Source of the DNA: Hanleya hanleyi
Lineage: Eukaryota > Mollusca > Polyplacophora > Lepidopleurida > Hanleyidae
DNA length: 64,000 nucleotides
Reading direction: 5' to 3'
Assembly (NCBI GenBank): GCA_036873755.1
Contig: JAVTVY010025245.1
Coordinates: 37,998 to 101,997 of the forward strand
Made by a program: the position numbers and the translations under genes. Of the stretch, positions 46,286 through 59,130 are shown piece by piece (position 1 is the stretch's first letter; each line of letters starts with the position of its first letter). The notes below the pieces were generated by a model. It did not search any database. It was not told the DNA's origin and saw nothing but the letters and a program-made list of their open reading frames with translations.

Positions 46286-46488
46286 CAGGGCTTGTTTTTC
46301 TGTGGGAATCCGGAAATCCGATTCCTGTCAGCATCCCTGCAAAATAATTTACGGGAATCCAACAGATTCCCGTACAATATTAGCAATCTGTATAGAAATA
46401 ATAGCATTGGATTCCCGTGAATTCCCATAGAGCTGGGTTGCGAGAATCTATTTGGATTCCCATGAATTTTGACGAAAAACAAGGCCTG
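46286..46488. mobile_element. 203-bp MITE (copy C)
   Basis: Third paralogue of 12742-12944, equal in length, with inverted ends CAGGGCTTGTTTTTC and GAAAAACAAGGCCTG. Confidence 0.65.
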
Positions 46489-46965
46489 TTCAGGGATGGT
46501 ACAGATGGGCCAAAACTATACCATTTAGAGTATAGGTGTAGAAATTCCACCTTATAAATATACTGCAGATGACACACAGATCAGCACAAGATAAACAGGA
46601 AATACAAAAAAAAAATCCCATCATTTCTTCTTGCTGTGCTGGTGGCACATCTGCCATGTTACTAATGTGGTTAGGTGGTGAAAATGACACATGGCCAAGT
46701 AACAGTAATATTCACATCCATATAGCCTAAACTGACTAAACACACATCAAACTGAAACTGCTAATGGAGGATGTACAAGCCTGGAAAAGCTATTTTTATA
46801 TGGTATTAATTTCACCTGTCATGTGTAATAAACAAATCGACCAGAGAGCTCTACATCCCCCACCAGCAGCACCAGTAATGGTGAATTGCATCATAACTGG
46901 TGCTGCTGCTGAGGACCTCTATGGTTGATTGTTTTTGGTCAAAGATATCCCATATCATTGATTAA

Positions 46966-47414
46966 GGTAACAATGAACTATAGTTTAGTCCCATTACGTT
47001 CCAGGTTAAACAGGTTCAGTTCGCCCCTGAAAAACTGACCTTCTTGTACTTTAACCTGGAACTACACACTGATGTTGTTGATTACCACTCCTCCCACTTC
47101 ACGTGAAATGTACCAAACCACACTCCAATCCAATTGATTTTTGAGAACGCAAACTGTCTTCTGAGACGAGCACTTTTCAACCGTCTGAGCTGGTCACGTG
47201 GGTATCGTCGTTTGATTGTGTCCTGAAAAGAACACAGGCTCGCGACTGTCACAATTTTTTCATAAATTAATCGACACTTACTAAGTTAGCGAAACACAAT
47301 AAAAGTTAGTTATGATATTATCCAGTAATAACACAACTGAGCATTTAATGCGGGATATGCTTACCACGAACATCCACCTTTGGCGGAAGTGACGTCATTT
47401 AGTTCGTTTTAACC
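46966..47414. repeat. Left 449-bp direct repeat of the composite
   Basis: Nearly identical to 48303-48751. It holds an internal stem (GTTCCAGGTTAAA at 46998-47010 with its inverse at 47050-47062), a CACGTG at about 47195, and GTGACGTCA near its right end. It is followed by TAAAGG rather than TTAA. Confidence 0.9.
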
Positions 47415-48302
47415 TAAAGGAAGGAAAATTTTGAAACTCTTGACACCACAGATAGGTCAATATCTGAAGAAGTACTGAGGGTAATATTATAGCCAAGCTC
47501 CAAAGAATAAATATTTTGCAGCTAATTCTGTAACCTACCCCCCATCTTTGGAATCAGTGAAATTTGACATCTACACTATATCAGTCCTAATGCGCTAACA
47601 CATCTTTCAGATAAAGTTAGGGAGTAATTTGGGCACAATTCCCCATATATGTGTACCACGTCCTATAGGACAGTTGAGAAAGAAAGTGATGTAATCATAG
47701 GCATATCAAGGGAAATAACTACATCAGTCAAAAGTGATTTGCAGAACGCGGAGAGCTAAAATAGAAGCGAATTTGTGAAATTTTAGTCTGCGAATCTAGG
47801 TAAATTTGCTGACTGGTCGGGAGATCGGTGCAAATTTAACATAAAATTGTCTCCGACTGAAATCTTTGTCCATATTCATCTGTTTCATATAATTAGAGCA
47901 AACTGCGGAACATAATGACCCTCCCTCCCGCCCGGACTTGCGAGCTTGTGGAGGGGAGGGGGGGGGGTGTTTTTCGAGTTATTTTTAGTAATTATACCAC
48001 TGTGATATCTAGCATTTCCCTTCTCAGCATCCTCTAACGGGACGAAATAAAAATTAACTGCAAAATTACGATCGCCGTGGATTTAGAACACCATATCTCA
48101 GGTGGAATACACAAACTTTGATAAAAAACACCTATTTCGGGTCTATCGTCTAGGATTCCCCTAAAGGGCCTCATGTGTATGAAATTCATGAGTTGTTCAG
48201 CATTTTCATCGATACTGATTATTCCAATTAGATAATATTGCCAAACATTGATGATTGAATGAAATATGAATCAGCAAGCTCCGTCTTTATGTCACATCTG
48301 TA

Positions 48303-48751
48303 GGTAACAATGAACTATAGTTTAGTCCCATTACGTTCCAGGTTAAACAGGTTCAGTTCGCCCCTGAAAAACTGATCTTCTTGTACTTTAACCTGGAACT
48401 ACACACTGATGTTGTTGATTACCACTCCTCCCACTTCACGTGAAATGTACCAAACCACTCTCCAATCCAATTGATTTTTGAGAACGCAAACTGTCTTCTG
48501 AGACGAGCACTTTTCAACCGTCTGAGCTGGTCACGTGGGTATCGTCGTTTGATTGTGTCCTGAAAAGAACACAGGCTCGCGACTGTCACAATTTTTTCAG
48601 AAATTAATCGGCACTTACTAAGTTAGCGAAACACAATAAAAGTTAGTTATGATATTATCCAGTAATAACACAACTGAGCATTTAATGCGGGATATGCTTA
48701 CCACGAACATCCACCTTTGGCGGAAGTGACGTCATTTAGTTCGTTTTAACC
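48303..48751. repeat. Right 449-bp direct repeat of the composite
   Basis: Same length and order as the left repeat, with only a few substitutions (for example GACCTTCTTG against GATCTTCTTG), which implies a recent origin. It is preceded by ATCTGTA and followed by TTAA. Confidence 0.9.
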
Positions 48752-49149
48752 TTAAGAGTAAAATTTTGAAAATAGAGATCTCTCTGATGAGCCATATATC
48801 CCACAGTGACATATTTTAAGGTGTTGGCAGTGAAGTTAATGAGATGAAATGAAGGGAACAAGAACGAATTGTTGAAAAAACAAATGTACGTGGAATGTTA
48901 AGGTGCAGATAATGATACAAAGAAAGGTGTGCAATATAGTTAGTTTGTAGTGTTAATGAGGTTAGCGGGGATAAACTGATTAGGGGGGGGGGGGGAAGTG
49001 ATAATATAAAAATGTTGGTTGATTAAAAAACAGATTTTCCATGGAATGGTTTATTACATACCAAATTCAAAGAGTTCAGCACTTGTGGAACGAAACTGAT
49101 GTATGAACAGGATTCAAAATTGTCATCGTTATCGACTAAGATCTAATTG

Positions 49150-50060
49150 CATAAAATCCAAATCCAAGATGGCTCTATGCAGCCATCTTTGATGACGAAG
49201 GTAACTGAAAGGCAATCCCATCCTTCCTCTCACCAATGTCCAGCCACTCTCCAAATTTGACATTGATCGGTCCAATCATTCTCGAACTATTGTCCGAAAA
49301 ACATCCAAATGGCTGACAGTGGCCATCTTGGATTACACAAGATGGCTGACAGTGGCCATCTTATATTACATAGGTGACTGAAAAGCAATCCGAACTGTTC
49401 CCTCACCAATGTCAAGACACTCTTCAAGTTTGAAGTTAATTAGGTTCAATTGTTCACGAGTTATCGGTCGGTCAGGAAATGGGTGAAGATCTGGCAATGC
49501 AAGATGGTTGATGGCGGCCATCTTGGAATGAAAAGCAATCTTAATTTTCTTCACACCGATGTTAAGCCACTCTCCATGTTTGAAGTTGATCAGTTCAATC
49601 ATTCTCACATCATTGTCCAGACAAGATTCAACACCTGAAAATCCAAAATGGCTAGGCTAGCAGTCATATGTTGGATTAACAAGGTTACTGAATAGCAATC
49701 CCAATCATCCTCTCACCGATGTCAAGACACTCTCCAAGTCTGAAGTCGATTGGCTCAATCATTCTCGAGTTATTGTCCAGACAAGATTCAACTGCTGATG
49801 TCAAGGCATTCTCCAAGTTTCAAGTCGATCGGTTCAATAGTTGGCATTCTCCAAGTTTAAAGTCGATCGGTTCAATAGTTCTCGAGTAATTGGTCAGACA
49901 AGAAATGTGTAAATGGCTGATGGTGGCTATCTTGGATTACACAGGTACTGAAAAGCAATCGCAACCGTCCTCTCACAGATGTAAAGACACTGTGCAAATT
50001 TGAAGTTGATCGTCTCAATAGTTTTAGAGTTATTGGTCGGACAAGAAATGTGTAACGGAG
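49150..50060. repeat. Tandem core units of about 155 bp (copy C)
   Basis: Same units as 13850-15065 and 23500-25690. They end with AGAGACAGAAAGACAAG, a shortened form of the GACAGACGGACAG tract, without the hairpin seen at 25723. Confidence 0.8.
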
Positions 50061-50071
50061 AGACAGAAAGA

Positions 50072-53010
50072 CAAGCTCAGTAAATGACCACTTCTACTTC
50101 ATACATTGTAAAATGACAGCAGAATAGCCTCTGTAAATGTAGTAAACCTTTCTACACTCTGCAAATAACAAACTCAGTATTAAAAGACTGTCACTCACTA
50201 GATGAATTTATGCTTGAGACTCACAAGTTTCTGACAAATTAATTCACCTTTACAGATTTAGTAATCCAAACAAACAGTACGAAAGCAGAAGAAGAATATT
50301 AACCTCAAATCAATACACTTCTCAGGAATCGCAAATACACTACTGTAAAGTTTCATAAGATAAGGTGAATCACAACTCCAGACACAATCAGCCCAAACAA
50401 GTCACATTCAGTTTTGGGGTGCTGTGACTTTGATCTTAGATCTATTCACATCAAATGAATAAGCTTCTCTGGACTCACATGAACAGCACACAAGTTGAGT
50501 AGGTGAATAATAACTCAGGTTATAGACTGGACAAGGTTAGACATACTATCAGGGTGTTGCAACCTTGACCTTTTATCTATTGACCTCAAAATCAATAGGA
50601 TTCTTTGGAATCACATGAACAACACACTTGTCCAGATTTGAGAATCCTAGTGGAACGCATCTTAACATATAATCCGGTCAAGTAAAGCATTATGGAAGGA
50701 TGGAGGGACGCAAGGAAGGACATTACATAATGCCTACACTTTGACTAAACCATTTCCAAACACACCTTTCATGGGAAATCAAATATCTCTAATACCCAGT
50801 ATATCAAATAACAATATGCCAAATCACTTCTATGGTATCTTGATGAGTAAATGACAGAACAAAATGGGAAAGACAAACTATTTTTGGAAATAATGGTAAC
50901 CTTCTGTCAGTCTGCAAATGGAATAACCTATTCAAAATTTGATGGCTTAATTTAGATGACAGAGAAAATCGAATGACGGTGCGGTGATCTGAGTTGAGAT
51001 CCATTAAGGTTCATATGTATATATGCAGTCCTGTACAAGGTTTGGTAAATTGAACAGGGAATAGCTTTCACCCAGTATGAGGGGGCTTGACAATATCCAG
51101 TCTGGACCAACACCTTACCACATGGGAGATATCAGGAGATAATGGAATAAAAGTCCTTGGGGTGTAAGAGTAAGGTCTTCTCCATCCATCAGTGTCAATG
51201 TGGTCGAGGGCAAGCTCTCTACTCTTCATTTATACAACACTGACCTGGACAATAGGGTTCATATAGGCCAGCAGCAAAAGGATGATATCTGAAATTATTT
51301 ACCATTTCTGATCTGAACTATACAGGACTGAACACAGGGTAGGATCTTTAAAGTGACGGAGCATAGAATTGATTCTAATACATGTTTCATTCAATCGCCA
51401 ATCAAATGTACTGTACTAATCAACTGCACTCTGAAATAGGCCTTAGTGATTGGCTGCTATCATTGTCAGTCATCTACTGAGCAATAATTAATAGTGGTAT
51501 TCCAGTGTTGATTGAGTTGGTCTTTCTTTCAGACAAAGCTGACAGTACCACTTACCCTAATCAGCCACAAAAAGTACATGTATCTCTTATTCTCATTGGC
51601 TGGTCCCTTGCCTTAATAATATCACTGACACAGAATTTGCTAATTGGGGTACCATTCATTTGTGCTGCAGCAAAAACTGCTAGCCTGTAAGTTTGCTTCA
51701 TCCAAATATAAGATACATGTCAGTTGCAATAATTAAGTATACGAGTTTCCATCCTAAAAGAACTACTTTTTCCAGTTTGGATGAATAGAAACCCACCAAA
51801 ATAAGAAACAGCTAAAGCCAATGAGCAATGTGCCACAGGAACACATATGCCCCACCATGAAGTAGGAACTTGCGAGATCTGGTTGGTTGAGAATCTCAAC
51901 AATAAATGAAAACCTGAGTGGTTGAAATAATTGCTTTGGCTTGGAACCATAATGTTCAGTACCTGGCATGGAGAGCAATCCCAAGTGAGACCCAGTGGCA
52001 AGGTACCCACAATTACCAAATTTGTCCTAATTCAGTCAGGTTTTCAGAAGTCATCGTTCGAAAAGAAATATTAAGTGGTGCCACCTATAGGGGATTGGCA
52101 TGAAAAACAATCCTAAGCGAGATCTTGAGGTGAGGTACCCACAAACCAAATTTGAAAAGAATCCATTAAGTTTTTCAAAAGTTATTGTCCGGAAACAAAA
52201 ATTTAACTTGGCCCCCTACTTTTATGTCCAGTTTTGACAAAACCTTGACCGTTGAACATTTGACCTCACATGGGAGTACATGAGAGACATACCAAATGCA
52301 CTATTCTGAATAATGATTATGAAAAACTCAAGATACAGGCTGGATAAGGCTACATATAGATTAAGTTTTGGTTTGCTGTGACCTCGATCCTGTGACTCCA
52401 AAATCTATTAAGCATAACTCAAAATCATCCTGATAAGGCTTCGCATGATGGAAGAACCATGCAAAAATCATAAAGCTCCTTTGACAATAGTCGGTGGTGC
52501 ATACAAATTGACAATATCTTAGCCAGATCTCATGTTTCCCCAAGTATCTAGCGGAACTATCATAGCTTTTATCAAATTGGCATATACATCATGGATGTTT
52601 TTTCAGCAGAGATAATCGATGTGTTATGACAGTTACTATCATCACCCGTCATGCTCGCAGATAAATACACTGATTATCAATCACATTTGTATCCAAAGAG
52701 CAATTATTGAGTTTCTGCCGACAGCGATAACAGGCGTGTGCGATGATGTGAATCTTTATATCGATAAAATGAACCACTAACTAGATCATGTGCCATTATG
52801 AGTTATGTTTTACACAATGGTATTTATTTTGCTATCACCACAATATTTCAGTAGCTTCATCTACAAGATTAACTCAAGTAGTGGGTCAAGTGCATATAGC
52901 TGGTATATTTGTCAACTGTACATAAATAAACCTATATATATGTAACTTGGGGCATACTGCTCCAATGTTTATTCAGCTATACAATTATGGCAACAGAAAA
53001 CTTTTCTAGA
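50072..53010. repeat. Segmental duplication copy D2
   Basis: Colinear with D1 (36550-39370). It retains a further core-like unit at 50215-50515, and has an extra 100 bp or so near 52515-52615 (ATATCTTAGCCAGATCTC) missing from D1. Confidence 0.9.
51533..51686 (+). pseudogene. Frameshifted copy of the candidate exon (D2)
   Basis: The acceptor (TCTTTCTTTCAG) and donor (GTAAGT) are kept, but the segment is 154 bp rather than 155. One A is missing near GTACCACTTACC, which would shift the frame. The downstream hydrophobic peptide (LIGWSLALIISLTQ, NLLIGVPFICAAAKTASL) is still readable in another phase. It is a decayed paralogue of 37707-37861 if that is a real exon. Confidence 0.35.
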
Positions 53011-56000
53011 TCGGAGCTACAAATAAGTGAAGGGTTACAACAATCCAAGAATGTGAGATGTGCAGCCATTGTCAATGGAATACAGAACTCCAAGAATGTG
53101 AAATGTGCAGCCATTGCCAATGGTTATAACATTCCAAGCATTTGGGATGTACAACCATTGTTGATGGTTACAACACTTCAAGAATATGACATGTAGAGCC
53201 AATGTCAATGGCTACAATCGTCCAAGAATGTGAGATGTACAACCATTGTCAATGGTCACAACCCTCCAAGAATGTGAGATGTACAACCCTTGTGCCTACA
53301 ACACTCTAAGAATGTCAGATGTGCAGCCATTGCCAATGGTTACAACAATCCAAGAATGTGACTGAGATGTCCAGCCATTGTCAATGGTTACCACAATCCA
53401 AGAATGTGAGATGTCCAGCCATTGTTAATGGTTACAACACTCTAAGAATGTGAGATGTACAACCCTTGTCAATGGTTTCAACATTCTAAGAATGTCAGAT
53501 ATGCAGCCATTATCAATGGTTACAACAATCCAAGAATGTGAGATGTCCAGCCATTGTTAATGGTTACAGCACCCCAAGAATGTGAAATGTCCAGCCATTG
53601 TTAATGGTTACAGCACTCCAAGAATGTGAGATGTACAACCTTTGTCAATGGTTACAACACTCTAAGAATGTCAGATGCGCAGCCATTGTCAATGGTTACA
53701 ACAATCCAAGAATGTGAGATGTCCAGCCATTGTTAATGGTTAGAGCACTCCAAGAATGTGAGATGTACACCCCTTGTCAATGGTTACAACACTCTAAGAA
53801 TGTAAGATGTGCAGCCATTGTCAATGGTTACAACAATCCAAGAATGTGAGATGTCCAGCCGTTGTTAATGGTTAGAGCACTCCAAGAATGTGAGATGTAC
53901 AACCCTTGTCAATGGTTACAACACTCTAAGAATGTCAGATGTGCAGCCATTGTCAAAGGTTACAACAATCCAAGAATGTGAGATGTCCAGCCATTGTTAA
54001 TGGTTAGAGCACTCCAAGAATGTGAGATGTACAACCCTTGTCAATGGTTACAACACTCTAAGAATGTCAGATGTGCAGCCATTGTCAATGGTTACAACAA
54101 TCCAAGAATGTGAGATGTACAACCCTTGTCAATGGTTACAACACTCTAAGAATGTCAGATGTGCAGCCATTGTCAATGGTTACAACAATCCAAAAATGTG
54201 AGATGTCCAGCCATTGTTAATGGTTAGAGCACTCCAAGAATGTGAGATGTACAACCCTTGTCAATGGTTACAACACTCTAAGAATGTCAGATGTGCAGCC
54301 ATTGTCAATGGTTACAACAATCCAAGAATGTGAGATGTTCAGCCATTGTTAATGGTTAGAGCACTCCAAGAATGTGAGATGTACAACCCTTGTCAATGGT
54401 TACAACACTCTAAGAATGTGAGATGTGCAGCCATTGTCAATGGTTACAACAATCCAAGAATGTGAGATGTCCAGCCATTGTTAATGGTTAGAGCACTCCA
54501 AGAATGTGAGAGGTACAACCCTTGTCAATGGTTACAACACTCTAAGAATGTCAGATGTGCAGCCATTGTCAATGGTTACAACAATCCAAGAATGTGAGAT
54601 GTCCAGCCATTGTCAATGGTTAGAGCACTCCAAGAATGTGAGATGTACAACCCTTGTCAATGGTTACAACACTCTAAGAATGTCAGATGTGCAGCCATTG
54701 TCAATGGTTACAACAATCCAAGAATGTGAGATGTCCAGCCATTGGTAATGGTTAGAGCACTCCAAGAACGTGAGATGTACAACCCTTGTCAATAACTACA
54801 ACACTCTAAGAATGTTAGATGTGCAGTCATTGTCAACGGTTACAACAGTTCAAGAATGTGAGATGTCCAGCCATTGTCAATAGTTACAACACTCAAAGGA
54901 AGTGAGGTGTGAAGCACTTGCCAATGGTTATAACAATTCAGGGATGTGAGATGTGCAGCCCTTGTCGATGGTCATAATACTCCAAGAATTTGAGATATCC
55001 AGTCATTGTCAATGGTTACAATACTCCAAGAAAGTGATATGTGAAGCCATTGTCAATGGTTCAGCCATTGAAATAAATAAATTTCTGCAATGGCAAAAAA
55101 CCTCAACGAAGTTACACCTTACATTTAATTTCATGCCGTGGCTAATTTCGAGGGCTGATGGTTACAACTGCTATGCCACTCTTGCCAATGGCGGCAAAAT
55201 TCTAGGAATGTGAGAAGTGCAGCCCTTGTTAATGTTTATAACACTCCAATAATGTGAAATATCCAGTCATTGTCAATGGTTACAACACTCCAAGAATGTG
55301 AGATTTACAGCCATTGTCAATGGTTACAACACTCAAAAAATGTGACATTTGCAGCCACTGTCAATGGTTACAACACTCAAAGAATGTGAGATGTACAGCC
55401 ATTGTCAAATGGTTACAACACTCCAAGAATGTAAGATGTGCAACCCTTTTGAATGGTTATAACAGTCCAAGAATGTGAAAAGGTCCTGCCATTGTCAATG
55501 GTTACAACACTCCAAGAATGTGAGATGTGCAGCCATTATCAATGGTTACAACACTGACTCCAAGAATCTGAGATGTGCAACATTTGTCAATGGTTACAAC
55601 ACTCCAAGAATGTCAGATGTGCAGCCATTGGTAATGGTTACAACACTCCAAGAATCTGAGATGTGCAACATTTGTCAATGGTTACAACACTGCAAGAATG
55701 TGAGATGTGCAACCATTGTAAATTGTTACAACACTCAAAGAATGTGAGATGTGCACACCTTGTCAATGGTAACAACCCTCCAAGAATGTAAGATGTCCAG
55801 CCATTCTCAATGGTTACAACACTCCAAGGATGTGAGATGTGCAGCCATTGTCAATGGTCACAACAGTCCAAGAAAGTGAAATGTGCACACCTTTTCAATG
55901 GTTACAACCATCCAAGAATGCGAGATGTGCAGCCCCTGTCAATGATTATAACAGTCCCAGAATCTGAGATGTGCAGCCCTTGTCAATGGTTACAACAGTC

Positions 56001-57290
56001 CAAGAAAGTGAAATGTGCACACCTTGTCAATGGTTACAACCATCCAAGAATGCGAGATGTGCAGCCCCTGTCAATGATTATAACAGTCCCAGAATCTGAG
56101 ATGTGCAGCCTTTGTCAATGGTTATAACAGTCCAAGAATGTGAAAAGGTCCAGTCATTGTCAATGGTTACAACACTCCAAGAATGTGAGATGTGCAGCCA
56201 TTGTCAATGGTTACAACACTCCAAGAATCTGAGATGTGCAACATTTGTCAATGGTTACAACACTCCAAGAATGTCAGATGTGCAGCCATTGGCAATGGTT
56301 ACAACACTCCAAGGATGTGAGATGTGCAGCCATTGTCAATGGTTACAACACTCCAAGAATCTGAGATGTGCAACCATTGTCAATTGTTACAACACTCAAA
56401 GAATGTGAGATGTGCACACCTTGTCAATGGTTACAACCCTCCAAGAATGTAAGATGTCCAGCCATTGTCAATGGTTACAACACTCCGAAGGATGTGAGAT
56501 GTGCAGCCATTGTCAATAGTTACAACACTCCAAGGATTTGAGATGTGCACACCTTGTCAATGGTTACAACCCTCCAACAATGCGAGATGTGCAGCCCCTG
56601 TCAATGATTATAACAGTCTCAGAATCTGAGATGTGCAGCCTTTGTCAATGGTTACAACAGTACAAGAATAAGAGATGTGAAGCCCTTGTCAATGGTTAAA
56701 AAAGTCAAAGAATCTGAGATGTGCAACCCTTGCCAATGGTTACAACACTTTGATAATGTAAGATGTGCAACCCTTGTCAATGGTTACAACAGTCCAAGAA
56801 TGAGAGATGTGCAGCCCTTGTCATCGGTTACAACACTCCAAGAATGTGAGATTTGCAGCCATTGTCAATGGTCACAACACCTATGCTGCCCTTGTCAATG
56901 GTTATATTTCATGAATGGGAGACCTGCAACCCTTTTCAATGGTTACAACTCTTCTGGAATGTGAGATATGCAGCATTTGTCAACAGATACAACATTCCAG
57001 GAATGCGAGATGTGCAGCCCCTGTCAATGGTTACAACAGTTCAAGTATGTGAGATGTGCAGCCCTTGTCAATGGCTACAACAATCCAAGAATGCGAAATG
57101 TGCAGCCCCTGTCAATGATCACAACAGTTAAAGAATGAGATGTGCAGCCCCTGTCAATGATCATAACAGTTAAAGAATGAGAGATTTGCGGCCCCTGTCA
57201 ATGATTACAGCACTCCAAGAATCTGCGATGTGCAGCCATTGTCAATGGTTGCAACACCCAAAGAATGTGCATAACCTCTTTACCAATGGT
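53011..57290. repeat. 44-bp minisatellite, D2 array
   Basis: About 95 copies. Between 53740 and 54760 a three-unit, 132-bp higher-order repeat is regular: the marker TAGAGCACTCC occurs at 53741, 53873, 54005, 54225, 54357, 54489, 54621 and 54753. All steps are 132 bp except one of 220 (five units). Flanks are less ordered, and after 56880 units become diverged. Confidence 0.96.
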
Positions 57291-59126
57291 TACAGCACCC
57301 CAGAAAATTGGGATGTGCTGCAACCTAGGAATAACTAGGGCACTCCAATAATTGCAGCCAAACTTTTCAAGTATTTGTACAATTACAATAATGCAATAGA
57401 GTGGTGTATAGGAAGCATTTTTAAAAATGTACGTTTACACACCCCATGGCTATGAGATAAACTTTTTGTTGAAAATGGATAAAATGTTACAATAACGAGT
57501 TGAATTGATCCTCCTGTTGTGTAGCCAAATGATACTGGTTAACTTACTGAAAATATAATTAACATTTGACCAATTTGCGTGGAGTGGTTCCATTCCTGCC
57601 AAAAACTTGACTTCATTTAATTCATATCATTTATTATGATGGCATTTCAAACTATGTAGTGAAATTCAAACAGCAGTTCAATGATGGTTATCAGAAAAGC
57701 TCTTGGCTGATCACCCTGATATCTCAGTGGAGACAAGCATGTATCAGAGATAAGATTTACTGTCTCAAACTTCCATTAACATTGACAGTTTCCCCTCAAG
57801 CCGGAATCTCTGGTAAAATTTACTCCAATCCGCAAAAGCTCTTTCCAAATTTGAAGTGCGCTTTTTTTTCCTGGTATAAAATCTAGACAGGAGGCAAAAA
57901 AATCTAAAGCTACTGAAGAGAATGTGGGATTTATGTGTAATCACCATTAAGGCCTGGAGTCAGGGACAGCTGTGTATTTTGCTGAATCGGCTTATGTCAG
58001 TAAGAGTTGGGTTTAACCCAGACAGGACAAGATCAGCTAGGATCCAGTCCCTTCAGGACTAACTCAGCATAAGTAAACCCAGTTAGGGACAACTTCAGAA
58101 AGGATATCACCTCTAACTCAGTTATAGAAGCTCCCTTAAGGCCAGCCAGGAAGACATAACATGATTATAGCTCACGAAAACAAGGCACAATTTACAGACG
58201 GAGTTGTTATCCATAATGCACCATTGACGACCAATCTGAGATAGCTCCAGGCAGAAGATCTAGGCTCACAGTTGATTGGTCGATGCATTCTCTGGTAGAT
58301 GAGCACAAGTTACCCATACAGTTAATGAGAATGTGAGGGCTAATTATGGACTCCTGGGACTAGAGATTGTAGAGAGGAATATAGTTCACCTGGAATAATT
58401 CTGTAACAGACCTGCAGGGTAGACATTACATTTATATGGATTAAGGTTAAGGATCTCCCATTTCAAAACACTTACACCTAATGTCTACATTCAGCCGAAT
58501 GTAACTGCCCTAGTGATTCAATAGAGTGAATTGTGCAAAAAATATATGTCTACATCCAACACATCTACTGAGAAAAGACCATTGTAAATTATCACCAACT
58601 CTAACAGTATTCATGGATGCAACATTGAAGGATGAATATAGATGGAATTGTACAGACGAGTTCTCCAAGCATTCCTGGCACACCTGGCAAACATCGCAGC
58701 ACCATCTGATGTAACAGCCTACCATCACCTGACTGTATACATTAAGGATAAGTTATGTAACAAATGTCACATCCTTCAAACATACACAGCAGATAATGTA
58801 TTACATACTAGAGAGATTACATCACTGGTAAACAATGCCTGGGCTAGCACTAGGAGAAACAAACAGCTGTAAGTGGCTCTGTGTACAAAATCTGGTGTAA
58901 ATCTGTCAGACATCTAACAATTCCAAATATGATGAGAAATATCACTACACTGTTGGCCAGAAATACCAGCATAGGATAAACTGTAACCTCTCACTTGTTC
59001 TAACTAGTAACACTTATATTCATCAGTATGTGTGGAAAAAGAACCCTTCAAAACAGAGTGATTTCATAACTGATTAAGCAATTATAATATTGGAACTGGA
59101 AGGCCATTGTAGATCATTCAATTAAA
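57291..59126. other. Unique-looking stretch, no confirmed gene
   Basis: The least repetitive part of the window. At 58642-58868 a 76-residue plus-strand frame (MELYRRVLQAFLAHLANIAA at its start) ends just before a consensus donor GTAAGT (58869-58874). A possible acceptor (CTCTAACAG) lies near 58600. The peptide is plausible but unrecognised, and the acceptor lacks a good pyrimidine tract. Other frames here have no support. Confidence 0.3.
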
Positions 59127-59130
59127 TTAA

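Larger units (their letters stand above)
46966..48751. mobile_element. 1.79-kb composite element flanked by TTAA, only in copy C
   Basis: Copies A (near 13408) and B (near 23078) read CATTGATTAAGAGTAA. Here 1786 bp are inserted between two TTAA (46962-46965, 48752-48755). The insert consists of two direct 449-bp repeats around 888 bp of unrelated DNA. Each repeat starts GGTAACAATGAACTA and ends ACGTTTTAACC-like (TTCGTTTTAACC), which are imperfect inverted ends. No open frame, primer-binding site or polypurine tract is visible, so an LTR element is unlikely. A composite of two piggyBac-like MITEs that moved as one fits best. Confidence 0.85.
43588..50060. repeat. Segmental duplication copy C
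   Basis: Colinear with copy A from 10047 on. It lacks the 5S SINE and the 202-bp MITE of A and the HLE-1 and HLE-2 of B, so it supplies their empty sites. It carries its own 1.79-kb TTAA-flanked insertion. Confidence 0.9.

Noticed and set aside
46966..48751. LTR retrotransposon with 449-bp LTRs
   Set aside because: No TG...CA ends, no tRNA primer-binding site after the first repeat, no polypurine tract before the second, and the target is TTAA.
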